Source: Dromiciops gliroides (lineage: Eukaryota > Chordata > Mammalia > Microbiotheria > Microbiotheriidae). Taken from it: 64,000 nucleotides of DNA. Below the pieces are notes generated by a model, which ran no database searches, was not told the origin of the DNA, and saw only the letters and a list, made by a program, of their open reading frames with translations. Numbering within the stretch: the stretch's first letter is position 1; each line of letters starts with the position of its first letter. Both the position numbers and the translations under genes were made by a program. Below are positions 35,778-48,530 of the stretch, one piece after another. The stretch spans positions 77,879,327 to 77,943,326 of the forward strand of contig NC_057861.1 of assembly GCF_019393635.1 (NCBI RefSeq), read 5' to 3'.

Positions 35778-35792
35778 GCGGAAGTGACGTAA
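35778..35792. promoter_or_regulatory. Composite ETS-CRE promoter motif
   Basis: gcggaagtgacgtaa joins an ETS site (CGGAAGTG) to a CRE-like half (TGACGTAA). This pairing is common in CpG-island housekeeping promoters. It lies about 190 bases upstream of the predicted 5' exon donor of the F-box gene. Confidence 0.6.
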
Positions 35793-35959
35793 ACCGGAGA
35801 CCAGGGCGTCTCTAAGGCTAACGGAGTAGTGTGAGGGGCCCCCTGACGGTGCGGGGGGATTCGGGAAAAACGTGAGAGCCGGGGACTGCAGTGGATGTGG
35901 TTCCTGCTCATCCGAGCGCCCTCTGCCCTCCGAGGCAGCTGGGGGCGGGGGGAACGACG

Positions 35960-36175
35960 ACACATTGTAGATAGAGCGCTGGGCTTAGAGTCAGGAAGAC
36001 CTGAATTCCAATTCAGCCTCAGACACTTGCATGACCTTAGGCAAGTCACTTCTTCTATAAAATGAGGATAATGACAGAATCCTACCTCTTAGGGTTGTTA
36101 TGAGGACAAAATGTTTGTAAATCGCTTAGCATAGGGCCTAGCACATAGCAGGTGCTAGATAACTTATTCCCTTTA
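35960..36175 (+). repeat. MAR1/CORE-type SINE
   Basis: tRNA-like head ('gatagagcgctgggcttaga'), CORE segment ('gcctcagacacttgcatgac', 'aaaatgaggataatgacaga') and a tail ('cttagcatagggcctagcac'). It lies between the F-box promoter and the LRRC24 3' end. Confidence 0.75.
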
Positions 36176-36653
36176 CCTAACTCCCCCTCTCCCCAATTTA
36201 GAGCTCTTCTAGTCCAGTGAGGAAACCAGGGGCTGCTTCCTTAGAGAGGGATCCTCTGAGGGGTCGCGCCCATCCCTGCCTAGAGCTCTATCGAAGACCT
36301 CTCTAGTGCAGGGAACCCACACCTCTCTCCACGGCTCCCATTGCTCTACTGAATGTGGCTGGAGGTTGCTCAGGAAGTTTCTCTTTATGATAAGCCTGCA
36401 GTCTGTTGCTGCTGCCGCCCCCACTGCCTCCACCCTGCGCCTCCTGTCCCCCCTCCCCCAACTACACCCTGTCAGTGCCTAGGGTCCAGGGCAGCAGTCC
36501 TTCTCCCCACGTGCCTGGTCAGCCTGGGGACCCCGCAGTGGTCTTTGCACACGCGGCCTCTGCACGCCCCTTCTCCGCAAGCCCGTGGCCGCCCGCCCCA
36601 GTGCTGCCCCCTCCCGGCCCTCCCCACCACCCGGGCCGAGCCAGGCCAGGCCC

Positions 36654-39600
36654 TCAGCAGTGGATTTCATAGGCAATCTGTGGCTGGAACAAGAGGCCCT
36701 GATCTTGGAGGGGCTCGGAGCTGGGCACCAGGCCCGGGCGGCCTGCGGGCGGCCCCTCCCCGGACTCCTCGTAGGTGGGGAAGAGGGGCTTGTTGCGGTT
36801 GATGACAAACATCTCGTGGCCCCGCTCGTCCCTGTATTCCTCCAACTGGGCGAAGGTGGTGGGCCCGTCCGAGTAGTCATTGACGTAGAGGACGCTCTCC
36901 TCCTGCTTGGCTTTTTTCCTTTTTCGGTGCTTTCTGCAGATCATGATGGTCAACAACAGGGCCGTGAGGGCTAGCAGGGAGATGCCAGCGGCTATGGCTG
37001 TCTGCGTGGCTGTGCCCAGGGCGTGGAAGTCCATGCTGCCCGCCTCATACAGGGGCTCCCGGCTCACAGCCCCGGAGGCTGGCGGCGGGGGCCGGGGCAG
37101 CTGCTGCTGGGACAGGTTCACCAGCAGGTGAAAAGGCACGCGGGTGGTGCCTCCTGGGTTGGTGGCCTCACATTCATACTTTCCAGCATGGGCCATGGTG
37201 ATATTGGTGAGGGAAAGCATCCCGCTCCCTGTGTCTGAAGCCAAGTGCTCCCCTAAATTTCCCTCACTCAACCCAGGGGCCCCACCCACCAACCGGACAC
37301 TTGCTCTAGGCAGTCCCATTCGGGACTGGGCCACCTTCCTCCAAGTGACCAGAGGCTGGGGGTAACCGGAGGCTTGACAGGAGACCCGTAAGTCATCCCC
37401 AAGCTGGGCCATCACCTCCAGTGGTTCCACATGCACTGTAGGGGGAATGCAGATAAGGCTGTTGCCTGAGATGTCCAGGAGGCTCTGGTGGGCCAGGCGT
37501 GGGGGCTCAGAACACACAATCTTCTTGTCCAGGGAGCTGAGGAGTCTCTGGCCCCCTTCCTTGATCCAGGCCCCAAGCCAGTGCAGAGCACAGTCACAGC
37601 GCCATGGGTTCTCTGAGAGGAGAAGAGGCAAGTCAGTGAAGTCGACTCCCTCTGCCCACCTCCATCACCACACATTCATAGGGTCCTGCCCCTATGTCTT
37701 ATTGCCACAAGTTCATATCCCCTTTCCTGGCCCACCATCCTCCTCCTCTAGGACAAATGTGAACCTCTCAGCACTGATAAAAACAACAAGACTAGGCTAG
37801 AGCTGGACCTGCCCCACCCCCACTTCCTGACCATCTTACTCCCCACATCACTCTCTGCCGCTGTCCTCACTTTTTTCTTCCTCTTTTGAAATACTCTTCT
37901 TTCCTTCTGTCCTTCCCCTCAGTTCCTTCCCTGCCCAGAGCTGCCTTCATTCTCACCCTGCTGGCATAAAACCCTCTCTGAGATTGCCTTTATTATCCTC
38001 TGTCCCACATGAACTAGGACCAGTGCTGTGTGGCCTGATGGTGGGATGAGTGTTGTGTTTACTGTAGATGCTCCAGATTAAAGCCTGGGGCTGAACAGTG
38101 GAAGGAAGAACAGTAATCCTGGGCCGTGAGAGCTGAAGCTCACTGCTAAGTCCAGTACATCCACAGGGGAGGCAGGTGGCTGGGCTGAGCCCTGCCTGGA
38201 AATCCCAGCTAGTCTAATTTCCAGTGGCCTATGTATGACTGCAGCACATCTTAGCAAAGGAATAGACAGCGTGAAGAATTAAGGATAAAGAGTATTCAGG
38301 AATTTGTTCTTTCATAATAGACCAGAGACAGTTCTGCAGGCCCCTATTATCCTCTTAGTCTTCAGGGGTCGTTTCATGTCATAGCTGTTAACTGAAGTCC
38401 AATAAAGGTTGATGAATCTCATTTCCCCTTTAGGAACCCAGCTCTGCCCCCTGCCCTTAACACGGTACCTGTGAGCCGCAGGACCTGCAGGCTGGCCAGA
38501 GGGACCAGGGCATCCCGGCTGATGGTGCTCAGCTGGTTCTTGCTGAGGTCAAGCAGAGCTAGAGAGGAGAGGCCAGCTAGGGCCTGGTCTTCCAGCAGCT
38601 CAATACTGTTTTCCTGCAGATGCAGCTCCTGCAGTCTCTGAAATGGAGGGGAGGGGCCACGAAAGAGGAGAGATCAGCAAGGAAAGCACCCCATCATAGT
38701 CCTCCCCAGCTCCACGTGGCTTCCCCTCCATCTCCTTCCAAAGACTACCTGGAGATCAGTGGCAGGCGGGGGTGGTGGGAAAGGGTTGGAGTTTCCCCCT
38801 TCTCACATCTGGGGACTGAGAGGGGCCTTTTCTGCTGCTCAAGACTCAGTGTGGCCTGAGTCAGCCGGCCTGGTCAACAGACTGCAAACCCTCTGAGGAG
38901 TTGGACAGCATGGTTAGGAGTCAGAGGATTGTGGTCCGAACCCTGGCACTGCCATTACCTGTGTGACTTGGAGTAAGTTACTTAACCTCTCTAGGTTCTG
39001 GTTGGCCCAGAGGACCTCAGAGCTGTTTGTGTGCACATTATGGTCTTCAGGAGCTCTTTTCACCAATCAAGTAAAAATCAAGCTGCTGCTTAGTGCTTTC
39101 TCACAGTTCAGAGCACAGACTGCAGACCCCAAAACTTGAATCCAAATTTTGTCTCAGACTTGTGATAGTGGCAAAGCACTTAACCTTTAGTCTCAGTGTC
39201 CTCATCTGTAGAATGGGGTTAGTATTGTTACCCACCTCCCAGGGTTGTAATGAGGATCAAATGAAAGAACTGTCCATCAGTGCTAGCAGACAGCTAAAGG
39301 TGTATCTGTTTACATGTTGTATCCCTTCCAAAAGCACAAGAACTCTTCTAGTTTGTATCCCCATTGCCTACCCATCCCCAAGGCTGGTGTACCATCAGCC
39401 TTTGTCAGGGTGCTTGTTGGATTGGATAGGGAAGGCACTCTATCCCCTTCACTGGATGACACTTCTTCTTCCCCAGCCTTGCCACACAATCCCCCTGGCT
39501 CTGCTCATCTTGGCTGATGCCCTCTCCAGCCTCTTTCCTCCCTCATCTTCCCCATTGTGTTTCTACTCATTTTTTTAAATCAGCTCAGCCCCAATACCAC

Positions 39601-40870
39601 CTCCTCCATGGAGGCTTCCCACTTGTCCTCAATAAATAACAATTTTGCCCTCAGGCCTGACCTTGTACTTCATTCAGTGCCTCTCTGGCTTACTTTTCAT
39701 GTCTTATTGGATATTATGCTTATCCAAGTCTTATTTTCCTTGTTAGATTGTGAATTCCATGAAGGCAGAGACAGTATCTTATTTTGATTTTGAATCTTCT
39801 CTAGGAATTAGCGGCACAATGAAGATGTGTAGAAATGGGCTGAGTTGACTTCCTCTGACTCTGGGTAGAGCAGTGATCACTAGATCCCCAAAGCCCTGGA
39901 CCTCACAGCCACCCACTTGGAGGTGGGGTTGGGTGCTTGCTGAGGCTGCTCTGCTGTATTGCTGCCCCCAGGACCTCTCACTAAGCAGGGATGAATGGAT
40001 GGACAGGTGCGAGGGCAGGCCCCAGGCTTTTGCCTAAAAGGGCTGGGGGGAGAGGTACCTCTCAGAGCTGGGTCTGGCCAGGAAAGCACGAGATGCTCAC
40101 CGGCAGATAGCAGAAGGTGGAGTCAAGGAGCCGGGTGATCTGGTTCCCTGCCAGGTAGAGCACACGCAGGTGGTCCAGGCCCTTGAAGATGCTGCTGTTG
40201 AGCAGGTGGATGCGGTTGCGGTTGAGGGCTAACTCCAGCAGTTGCTGCTGCCCAAGGAAGGCACCGGGCTCTAAGGCCCATAGGCTGTTGTTCTGCATGT
40301 AGAGATACTGCAGGCCTGAGAGGGGGGCCAGGTCTGCTTGGTGAATCTGAGTGATGCTGTTATCCTGCAGGAACACTGTCTGGGGAAGACACCAGAGCAT
40401 ATGCCAGAGTCAAGTTTGGGATCACTGCTCGGTCTGGGAATCATTCAGAGTTAGGACATAAAAGGAGGAAATCCAGAGTTAATTGCCTCCTGTTCTGAGC
40501 CACAGGCTCCAGACCTCATCAATAAAAGGAGCATTTTGGCATAATGTACCCCACAGCATTATTGTGAGGAAAGCACTTTGTAAACCATGGAAGATCTATG
40601 GGAATTCCTGTCATACAGTTACTGCCCGGGCTGGGTCCCCAGAGATCTATGGGCCCAACCCAGCCTTCCCTGGGAAGAGAAGCTTTTGGAGCTCCAATTC
40701 TGTACCTGGGTGATGGGTGGAATTCCAGGGGGGATGTTCTGCAGGCTCAGCGAACCACACTCCACAGTCATGCTGTAGCAGCGACAGGCGGTGGGGCAGC
40801 CCTGGCCCCTGAGCAGCAGGAGGCTCAGGATGGGGAGGAGGCTGGACAGCATGGACTCCCCCAAGGCCAT
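36654..40870 (-). CDS. LRRC24: LRRC24: type I membrane LRR-Ig protein
   Basis: Coding exons on the minus strand are 40870-40706, 40379-40101, 38637-38469 and 37612-36654 with GT-AG introns (phases 0, 0, 1), giving 523 aa (human about 513). Order: signal peptide (1-24), LRRNT cysteines (CPTACRCYSMTVEC, 25-38), LRRs in exons 2 and 3 (LQYLYMQNNSL, LRVLYLAGNQI, LQELHLQENSI), LRRCT (NPWRCDCALHWLGAW from 206), an Ig domain (paired Cys at about 283 and 351, Trp at about 295, YEC motif), a transmembrane helix (about 407-429), then a KHRKRKKAK stop-transfer stretch and a conserved tail (FVINRNKPLF, ending YEIHC). It is intact. A splice acceptor ends 10 bases before the ATG, so a further 5' non-coding exon exists. 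The function is not well defined; the family are cell-surface adhesion or signalling proteins. Confidence 0.95.
38905..39265 (+). repeat. Two MIR-type SINEs in LRRC24 intron 2
   Basis: MIR pieces at about 38905-39015 ('acctgtgtgacttggagtaa') and 39105-39265 ('ctcatctgtagaatggggtt', 'agggttgtaatgaggatcaa'). Both are old. Confidence 0.65.
39300..39830 (+). repeat. L2 LINE 3' fragment in LRRC24 intron 2
   Basis: L2 3' region with 'agattgtgaattccatgaag' and 'gcagagacagtatctt' near its end. Decayed. Confidence 0.55.
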
Positions 40871-41889
40871 CTTAGAGGAGCTGCCAGAGAGAACAGGGAG
40901 ACACCTCACACAGGAATACAGCTGCCCTGGGACGAAGGTGAATGTGGGAGGGAGAGGAGAAGCCGGCAGTCACTGGGTCTCATAACCCCGCTAAAGCATT
41001 CTCCTACTGCTAAAATTGCCTTCCTTGTACTGAAACCTGGCTGTTTCCTCCTCAGCCTGAAAGCCTTCAGTGCTTTACTACTGCATGTCCTGTGGAGCAT
41101 GCCGGGCCCTCCTCAATAGGGTGCCATGCTGACTTGTGACACTCTCACCCAACTGTACTATTCTGTCCCCCTAAAAACACACTGCACTGCACCTGCCGCT
41201 CCCCATGACTGGCTCTCCCTCTGTCTGCTTTTAAAGCCTGGCTCTGCCTCTCCCAGGAGAGATCCCTAATGCACCTTCTCATTTAAGACCCGCCCCCTTG
41301 GATGTCACATGCCTTTCCTTTGATAACTCCACTATGCACTTAGGATGTGGTAGTGTGTAGGATAGTCTTCCTCATATTCCTCCCACAGCCTCAGCAAAAG
41401 GAGGTGCGGGCTGTGTCTTATCTCAGTATTCTGTTCATAGTAAATACTTCATAAATACTTAGCCAATATTTGTTGAGTAAATGCTGGCCTCCACAAGCAG
41501 ACGCCACCTCATCATTCCTGTTGCCCTAATCTAGGGATGTATTTACTATGAACAGAATACTGAGGTAAGACACAGCCCCGCCCTCCTTTTGCACAGGCTG
41601 TGGGAGGAATACCCCAGAGCCGGGACTGATGTGTGGCTCTGGCCAGGAGACTGAGGAGGCCAGAGTGGGGACTTGTGGTCTCTATCAGAGCCTTCATTTC
41701 CCACTCTAGCTTAGATCACTGGGGTCTGAGCGGAGGGAGGAGTAAATCTGGAGCGACTTCCAATCACAACAGTGAAGAAGTGGAGCTGTTAGAGGAAAGA
41801 GGCTGGGGGCTGGGGAGGATCCTGGCCCCCTCTTCTGTCACTGGGATACTGGACTCCTTTGCCCACTGTGGAGCCCTGTCCTCTTGGGT

Positions 41890-42120
41890 CTCTAGATGGG
41901 TTAGAGCCTGGGGTCAGGAATTTGAACTTGAGATGCAGTCTAACCTCAGACCCTTCCTAGCTTTGTGATTCTGGGCATGTCACATCACTTCACTTTTCCA
42001 CCCTGTAAAATGGGCCTAATGATAGCACCTTCTTCCCAGGGTTATCATAAGTATTAAGTGTAAAGTGCTTATCACAGTGCTGGGCACATAGTAGGTGCTT
42101 AATAAATGCTTATTCCCTTA
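41890..42120 (+). repeat. MAR1/CORE-type SINE
   Basis: Degraded head, CORE ('ctttgtgattctgggcatgt', 'gtaaaatgggcctaatgata') and tail ending 'gcttaataaatgcttatt'. Confidence 0.7.
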
Positions 42121-43048
42121 TGCTTCTCACCCCCAGCCCAGGGCCATTTTCCCTTGGGCTGCAGGCTGACCCCCAGAGGTGGGGAGGCACCCTCACTGTC
42201 AGGGAATAGAGTAATGCTCATAGACTCTCCTAGCTAAAAGAGGTGTCACATCATCTAGCACAACTTAGAAAAAAACGAGGAATCTTTACAATCTGACAAG
42301 TGCTTGGGCGCATGCTGGGTTTGCCATTCTGGGTCTTGCTTGAGAACTAGAATTTTTCAAGATCTGGATGGGGACTTAAGGGTCTAAGCAAGAAGAAGAG
42401 GGAGGCCTGGGCAATCTGGGCAGGTGGTACTTGGCTCCAGGGCTCTGGAGACATCCCTTGTTCCACAGTCTTCCTTCTCCCTGCAGCCAGGCTAGTGTTG
42501 TTGCGATTCCATCCCTGTCCCCAGCACTACAGAGTCTAGAGCTGCAGCCTCCTGCACCCTTCTCTAAAGGTAGGAATATTTCCCCTGCCCCTCATCCTTT
42601 TCTTTTAGAGGTTAGAAAGTTTCTAGAGAAACAAATGTTTTCTCTAGCTGTTGGAGATGCCTTTAGTCAGTGGATCCTGAGGCTGTGAAGAGGGACAGCC
42701 AAGTAGCACGCTGATATAGAGCCTCTTCCCCAGTCACAGTGGGTGCATATGTGGGCACTGCCTAAGTACCCCCTAGGAGACTGGCCTCTGTGCTAGGATA
42801 ACTCTTTCAAAAGGAAGCTCGTGAAAAATGGAGCATTAAGGAGGCAAAGAAAGTACTTCCCTGAGGGACAAAAGTTTAGAGATGAGATGGTTTCTAACTT
42901 TCTCCATTCGCTGGGTGACTTGGAAGTGGCAGCAGCTGAGCTAGCCCCAGCTCCCACCCCCATTTTTATTATGTAATTCTGATTCCTTAGCCATATTTAC
43001 AAGCAGGGGACAGAGGGGGAGGAGAGGATGGGGTGGAGGGGAGGGAGG

Positions 43049-43049
<1 letters not shown>

Positions 43050-43108
<59 letters not shown>

Positions 43109-43132
43109 GAGGAGGAGGAGGAGGAGAAGAAG
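43050..43132 (+). repeat. Purine tract: (GA)n then (GGA)n
   Basis: About 26 GA units followed by about seven GGA/GAG units, then GAAGAAGG. It is a pure-purine strand over some 80 bases directly before a MIR. Confidence 0.95.
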
Positions 43133-43390
43133 GATACTAATATTTATATAATACCTCTACATGCCAGGCACTATGCTAAGTGCTTTATAATTATCTCATT
43201 TGAGCCACACAACAATTGTAGGAGGTAGGTGCAATTATTATTATTTCCATTTTACAGATAAGAAAACTGAGGCAGAGCAGAGACTAAGTGATATGCCCAT
43301 GGTCACGCAGCTATCAAGTTTCTGGGGCAAGATTTGAACTCAGGTCTTCCTAATTGCAGGTTACTCACTATACCACTTAGCTGTCCCTAT
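43128..43390 (-). repeat. MIR-type SINE
   Basis: Antisense MIR: 'aggcactatgctaagtgctt', 'cattttacagataagaaaac', 'ggtcacgcagctatcaag', ending in a tRNA-like head remnant 'cacttagctgtccc'. Confidence 0.75.
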
Positions 43391-44559
43391 AACCTTGCCC
43401 CCCATCCCATTCCCCTTTGGCTTTAGAAGGATTGGCAGATAGGATTGATAAGCTGATGGCCGTGATCATACATAAATTGTGGAGAATGGGAGAGATGTTG
43501 CAGGGTCGGAGAAGGACAAACAACCTTACCTTCAAGAATCAGGGACTGGCACAGAGGAATAAGGATAGGGACTGGACCTGGATTTCACTGGTATAGGGAA
43601 CTTCCAAGTGAGGAAACTCCTTCCACTAATGCAGGTTCTCAACCTTTTTTGAAGCTTAACGAATTGCCTAGAATACTGAGGCTAAAGACTTGTCTATGGT
43701 TACATAGCTAGTATGTACAATAGGGAGGATTTGAATCCAGGTCTTCCTGTTTTCAACGATGGCTCTCTATTTAGTGTGCCAGGCTGCCGGCCAAATGACA
43801 CATAATGCCTGAATGAGTGCAGGTTGGTTTTTTAAAAAGGAATGGAATCAGTCTGCAAATTCCAAAGATAGTTAGTAAACATCTAGAGAGAAAAATGGTG
43901 ATCACAGAGAGAGACTGAACACAGCTTCATCAGGTCAGGCCAAATGAATCTTTCTTCTTCCTTATACAGTGTATCCCCAAATTCTTAGAGCAATTTTCAC
44001 CTTAAATGGCTTAGCCATTAATGGGTTATCAGGTTGGTAGGTCATGGCAACATTGTAGATGGGATTTATCTACCTATTTATTCTAAAGGAGAAATCTAGT
44101 CTCTAATCACATTTCCCTTTGATTTAAATGAAATCCATGCATAGTTACAAATAGAATTAGGAGAAGAAAAAAATGGAGAAGAGGAAGAAATAAAATGCAG
44201 TTAAAGGATCATCGATTCAGAACTGGATGGGAATCTAGAGTTCATCTAGTCCAATCCCCCTTGTTTTTACAAACAAGGAAGTGGAAGGCTAGAGAAGTTA
44301 AGGTCCCATGGGTAGGAAGAAGCAGAACCAGAACCTAAACCCAGGTCCTCTGATTTCAAGTCCAGAGGTCTTTCCACTGCACCCTGCTATGTCATCGGTC
44401 AACTTGCCCCCATTCTACTTCTTCTGAGCCTAGTACATAGAACAATGCATGCCAAGGGTACTTGATGAATATTTCTTGAAACGTATTGAACTATTCCTAT
44501 GTGGCCTTTGTCATATTCCCTGCTCTCTATGTAGCAGTCTGTAAAATGGGTTTACCTAA

Positions 44560-45660
44560 ATTTTAGTTAAGAATTTCGAAGAATCACAGAATTAGGAATT
44601 AGAAGGGCCCTTAGTAGCCATCTGCTTCAACTCCAGCATGGAAGGAATCCTAACTATCATATGGCCAACAAGTGGTCATCCAGTCTCTAGATGAACTCCT
44701 GGGAGGCTGAGCACATGACCTCTGTAGACAACTTGGTTCACTTTTGCCCATTTCCAATCATTAGGGAGTTGTCCTTGACATCAAGTCTATATCTCTTCCC
44801 TGGAATTTCCACCCATTGCTCTTGGTTCCACCTTCAGAAGTTTAATTCCCCTTCTGTGTGATGGTCAGTCAAATCCTCAAAAGTAGCTGTCCTGTCTTCT
44901 CCATCTCCCCCCCCCCCAACGAATTAAGGCCCTACCCCATCCTGGCTGCTCTCCTCTGGACATTCTCCAGATTATCGGTGTCCTTTTTAAGCCCCGGTAT
45001 CCACAATGGAACAGGCCATTCCAGCTCAGTCTGACCAGGGCAGAGGCCCCTGGGACCATCACCACCCAGTCCCTGTAGGTCGTGCCTCTTTCATGGGGCC
45101 CATTATTACATTGGCTTGTTTGGCTGCCACTGAAACCTCCTGACCTTTTAAAGAACAACTATTTCACCAAGTCTCTATACTCTATATTGTACTTGTTAAG
45201 ATGGTTTTTTGGGTACCAAAATGAAAGACTACATCAAGATTAAATTTTCCTTTTTGCCACTTTCATTTGGGACCCTGATTCTGTTGTGCAGTGTGTTAGC
45301 CAAGCCTTGTGTCGACACATTTTATGAGCATGCCAACTATCCCTTTTTCCAAATTATTGATTAAAATGTTAAATGAAGCCAAGCATAGATCCCTGGGGTG
45401 ATCCACTGCCACTTCTGCCACCATGACATTAAGCCTCCAATGAATACGAGATTGGCTATCCAACCTGCCCTGAAGCCATCAAATTCTATCATTGTCTAGT
45501 ACCCATCTCTCTATCTTTTCCATAGGACTACTGAGATACTTTATCCAAAGCTTTGCTAAAAATCTAGATAAACTATATCCAAAGCATTCACCTCATCTCC
45601 TAATTTAGTAATCCTGTCAAAATAGGAAATGAGGTTAGTCTGGCATGACCCAAATTCCTG
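44560..45660 (-). repeat. Long CR1/L3-type LINE fragment
   Basis: About 1.1 kb of antisense CR1/L3. The minus strand retains traces of the RT region: the segment at about 45530-45610 corresponds to the Y-L-D-F-S-K-A-F-D-K motif A block, read with breaks. Further toward 44560 lies the 3' part. Confidence 0.65.
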
Positions 45661-48386
45661 CCCATCTTCCCTCCCCACTATACCCAGGCTTCCTCTTCCT
45701 TCTGCTCTGTTCAGCACTCCCTCTCCCTCCATGCCTTGTCAGGAGGTTAAATTACATGTGATCTGTGCCAAGAAGGAGCTGCAGCTGTCCAGTTAGGCTA
45801 AATGGAGCCAGGCTGTCAGCAGGGGAGACCCTCCAGCATCCTCTTGACAACCTACTTTCTTTGCTATCTCGGGCTTCCCACTTACTTTTCTCTTATCCCC
45901 AGGTCTAGGCCCTAGAGCTTGCTTTCCTAAAGTCTAGAGTGGCTGAGGTGATCCCAAAGAATATGTAAACGAACCAGAGGTTCATGGGAAGGGACTTTGC
46001 TGTCTGTTGTTACTAGACTGAAGCATCTTTAAGAAGGGGATTGGAAGCCCCAGAAAAGCTCCCAACACATTGCAGTAAAACTGGAGCAGGTTTAGACCAT
46101 GGGAAGGTCTCTGACTGAAACACAGGTAACACATTGGAGATGGAGAAAATCCAGGGCAGAGCACCTCAAATGTTTATGGTATGAAGGGTAGTTATTTGAG
46201 GGTAGACTCCAAGGATAGCGCACCTACAGCCTGGAAAGATGCTGGCTGAGATGGGATGGGATGGGCCTCTGTAAAGTCTGGGTATGAGGTCCAAACCATG
46301 AGAAAGACACACTAGGCTTTTTGCCATTTAGCCTCCAGCCCTGACTCCTTGACCTCAGACCATCTGGCCCCCAAGTTTGGCTTAGGTTTCCCTCCTCATA
46401 TCCCTTCCACCTTTCCCTCAGGGCATGATGCTCAAATCATCTCTGAACTGAGGCCTGGGCCACAGCTGCTACTGCAGCCAGGAAGGGTGTGACAAGTTTA
46501 CTCAAAGGTGCTGTAGTTAGGCAACTTCTCCAGGCAGAATGCCTGGAGCTCTAAAGTGCCTAGATGCAAACCCTCTTCCCCTGCTACCTGCTACTTTTCA
46601 CTTCCTTATCCTCATCCCCATCATCCCTGTGCTTCCCTTTTCCCTATATTCATCTGGCCAATTCTTCTCTTTTGTCCTATGAAACCCTGTTCTCTTGTTA
46701 ATAATCTGCCATTTCTATCACAGATGATTCTGGATCCACCCCTGGATCCACTTTTCAGTACTGGATGTACTTTCTTTTGTGCTCCAGGACACCATGGACC
46801 AGGAGGAGCCACCTTGCTCCTGCATCCTTACTGCCACCTTGCCCCCCTGCCCCCACCACTATGATTCAGTCAACTTCCTTCCTCTGAAGTTCACTCTTTC
46901 TACCCTCTCTAGATCCAGGTAGCACCTATCTACTGACTCCTGGGCCATCCTCTGTCTTTTCTCAAGGAATTCTGTCCCTCCACACTTCTCCCCACCTCCA
47001 CCCTGCTCTTTTACTTGGGGACTTCAGCATACATGCTTGTGTCACCTTTGAGACTCTTGCCTCTCAGTTACCATCTACCTCGGCTGTAATTGGCCTCTGC
47101 CATATACAGGGGTGTTCCACCTCCATGATCTGGAACTCTGAAATCCCTTTCTAATATTCCTGCTAAAGCAAAGCCAACCCAAACAAAGCCCAAATCCTGT
47201 CTTTTAATCTCAGTCATTTAACCTCATTGCTGCACTAGAATCCTTTTTTCTCTTCCCTTACTAACACTGTAGCTCAGTCCTTACAGCACCTGTTCCAAAT
47301 CTTCTTTTCTCTACTCATTCAATTAACTAACAGGAATTTATTACATGCCTCTTCTGGGTGAGACAGTGCCAAGTCCTCAACCTATACAAAAGCAAAAAAT
47401 GAAGCAATCCTTGACCTCAGAGAGCTTACCTTCTTCTATCAGTGAGACACTATCACTTAAGTGAATACAAAACATGGGCAAGATAATACATATCTCTATA
47501 TTTACACAAATAAAATAACAATAATATAAAATGAGGGCTTGGGGGAACTAAGTAGCTTAGGGATCAAGATGCAGAAATGGTTCCGAAGTTGAGTTTTGAA
47601 GGAACCAATGGCTTCTAAGAGCTGAAGTGAAGAGGGAGTGCAAAAACATGGAGAGGAGAGATGGCGGAATCCGTATGTGGAACAACAAGAAAGACAGTCC
47701 TGCTGGACTACAGAGTGCAGGAATGGAGGTGATGTATAAAAAGTTGGAAGGTTTGGTTGGAGGAAGTTGTCCCATCCTCTCAATTTTCCTTTTCAACAGG
47801 GGACTTCATTTCCTATTTTACCACTTCAAATCCTTTGGCTTGGCATGATCTCTGGACAGAAGAGGCACTAAGCATTACACTTCAAAAAAATTGAGACCAT
47901 CCACTGCAAGCTTCCTCTTCTCCCCAATGGTACTCCTTAGATCCCCTCAACATTGACCTCTATTCTTTCCTTCTTTATTCCAATCTTGGAAGAAAAGGTA
48001 GCCAGCCACAGGGATGATTCCATCCCCTCTTATCTTCTTCAAGAGCTTGCCCCTTTGATCATCCTCTTTCTCTAATTTTCAACCTTATCTATGCTCCTTC
48101 CTTGCTGCCTACAAAATGTACCCAGGTTTCTCCCATACATAAACAAGCCTTCATCCTCTTATTCCTTTGAACTATCATTCTACATCTCTCCTCCCTTTCA
48201 TAGCCAAATTCCTAGAAAAACTGTCTACTCTTTTTGCCTCTAGTTTCTCACCTTCAATTTATTTCTCAGTCCCTTTCAATTTAGCTTCGAACTCTGTCAC
48301 TCAACTGAAGCTGCTTTCTTCTAGGTCACCATTGATCTCTTACTAAATTTCATGGCTTGTTTTCCTTTATCAATTCTTATCTTTCT

Positions 48387-48530
48387 TTTTTTTACCCAGG
48401 GCAATGAGGGTTAAGTGACTTGCCCAGGGTCACACAGCTAGTAAGTATCAAGTGTCGGAGGCCGGATTTGAACTCAGGTCCTCCTGAATCCAGGGCCGGT
48501 GCTCTATCCACTGCGCCACCTAGTTGCCCC
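48387..48530 (-). repeat. Young marsupial tRNA-derived SINE inside L2
   Basis: Full antisense copy with a perfect 16-bp target duplication, caattcttatctttct, at 48371-48386 and 48531-48546. CCCTCATTGCC type. Confidence 0.92.

Larger units (their letters stand above)
34650..35850. promoter_or_regulatory. CpG island over the 5' half of the F-box gene
   Basis: GC- and CpG-rich sequence covers the first two thirds of the coding exon, the 5' UTR and upstream DNA, then stops abruptly near 35.9 kb. It is the expected promoter of the minus-strand F-box gene. Confidence 0.75.

Noticed and set aside
34865-35792. Plus-strand frames of 177 and 240 aa opposite the F-box gene
   Set aside because: They are antisense shadows of a GC-rich coding exon with clear F-box homology on the other strand.
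36353-36974. Plus-strand frames over the LRRC24 last exon
   Set aside because: Shadows of the LRRC24 minus-strand frame, which has full domain support.
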